Positions 63,884-64,000 of a stretch of DNA of 64,000 nt are shown here, in pieces (position 1 is the stretch's first letter; each line of letters begins with the position of its first letter). The stretch comes from Nocardioides lacusdianchii. Lineage in GTDB: Bacteria; Actinomycetota; Actinomycetes; Propionibacteriales; Nocardioidaceae. Below the pieces are notes generated by a model, which had not been told where the DNA came from, did no database searches, and worked only from the letters and a program-made list of their open reading frames with translations. A program made the translations under genes and the position numbers. The stretch spans positions 45,068 to 109,067 of the forward strand of contig NZ_JADHZD010000013.1 in assembly GCF_020102855.1 (NCBI RefSeq), read 5' to 3'.

Positions 63884-63954
63884 TCAGGACATCGGAATGG
63901 GGTGTCTCAGGACATCGGAATAGGGATGTCTCACGACATCGGCATGGCGTCGTC
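63884..63954. repeat. 23-24-bp tandem repeats near window end
   Basis: Three units start at 63884, 63907 and 63931 with core TCAGGACATCGGAAT (third copy TCACGACATCGGCAT), each followed by a short G/T-rich stretch ending GTC. A weaker relative (GCGACATCACATGGCG) lies near 63849. Such arrays resemble the terminal regions of IS481-type elements in actinobacteria; that link is from memory of the family and needs a search. Confidence 0.6.
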
Positions 63955-64000
63955 ACAGGCTGGTGCGCCCACCCGAGGCTGCGAGGTGTCGAAACGTCGC

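Larger units (their letters stand above)
63639..64000. other. 362 bp without a recognisable complete gene
   Basis: From the small peptide start to the window end I see no supported gene. The stretch holds a hairpin (63755-63783) and degenerate repeats (from about 63845) and looks like the border of a mobile element continuing past 64000. Confidence 0.5.

Overview
The window is very GC-rich, densely packed chromosomal DNA from an actinobacterium. It most resembles the Nocardioidaceae (Nocardioides-like); that rank is an inference from gene content. Supporting signs are frequent GTG starts, short gene overlaps, an actinobacterial-type cyclic-di-AMP riboswitch and a gene order matching Mycobacterium tuberculosis Rv1330c-Rv1341. 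At least 18 genes carry a TANNNT box 6-8 nt upstream of ATG/GTG, which points to leaderless transcription and was used to choose several starts. There is no rRNA, CRISPR array or complete mobile element.

Layout. 1-14.0 kb: a frameshifted PH-domain gene, a one-TM protein, a cobalamin-binding protein, a short UvrA-like ATPase, a HIT protein, a PAP2 phosphatase, fabG, a c-di-AMP riboswitch controlling an NlpC/P60 wall hydrolase, a DUF3048 lipoprotein, TetR with its probable operator and target, YqgE, a secreted beta-propeller-like protein, and DUF3039 plus a DEAD-type helicase. 14.1-22.6 kb: IclR, HxlR/thioesterase, AsnC/hppD (tyrosine breakdown), a DUF2975/Cro-type autoregulated pair, an ASCH-HhH protein, and lysE/argP. 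22.6-38.9 kb: NAD salvage (pncA, pncB), then the mycobacterial-like core clpS-DUF2017 ... JAMM protease-cysO-cysM ... murI-MBL ... rph-rdgB. Inserted in that core are a Nudix-DUF429 fusion, TetR/MFS, secreted enzymes and a NarL-type two-component system.

38.9-45.8 kb: a bile-acid-type symporter, bcp with a tRNA carrying a Leu(UAG) anticodon but a short variable arm, and an ECF nickel/cobalt transporter (nikMNQO) behind a promoter containing a near-perfect Nur box. DUF3618, GroES-like, flavin monooxygenase and acyltransferase genes follow. 45.9-52.8 kb: a five-gene operon with two different PTS permeases, a sorbitol-type dehydrogenase and a small-molecule kinase, next to a SorC-type regulator. 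Its substrate is unknown.

52.9-64 kb: tRNA-Lys, a carotenoid-type oxidoreductase, a tandem Usp protein, terminator hairpins, a sulfur/persulfide operon (rhodanese, MBL-rhodanese, TauE, Zn-ribbon peptide) divergent from a CstR-like repressor, an aromatic-acid-exporter-like protein, tRNA-His, orn, a MauE/DsbA pair and adenosine deaminase. The last 630 bp hold structured non-coding DNA, a 38-residue membrane peptide and degenerate tandem repeats that look like the edge of an insertion element beyond the window.

The most unusual points are the class I tRNA with anticodon UAG, the composite PTS operon, the Nur-box/NikMNQO unit, the CysO precursor with a four-residue tail after its Gly-Gly, the persulfide island with paired operators, and the general leaderless-promoter pattern.
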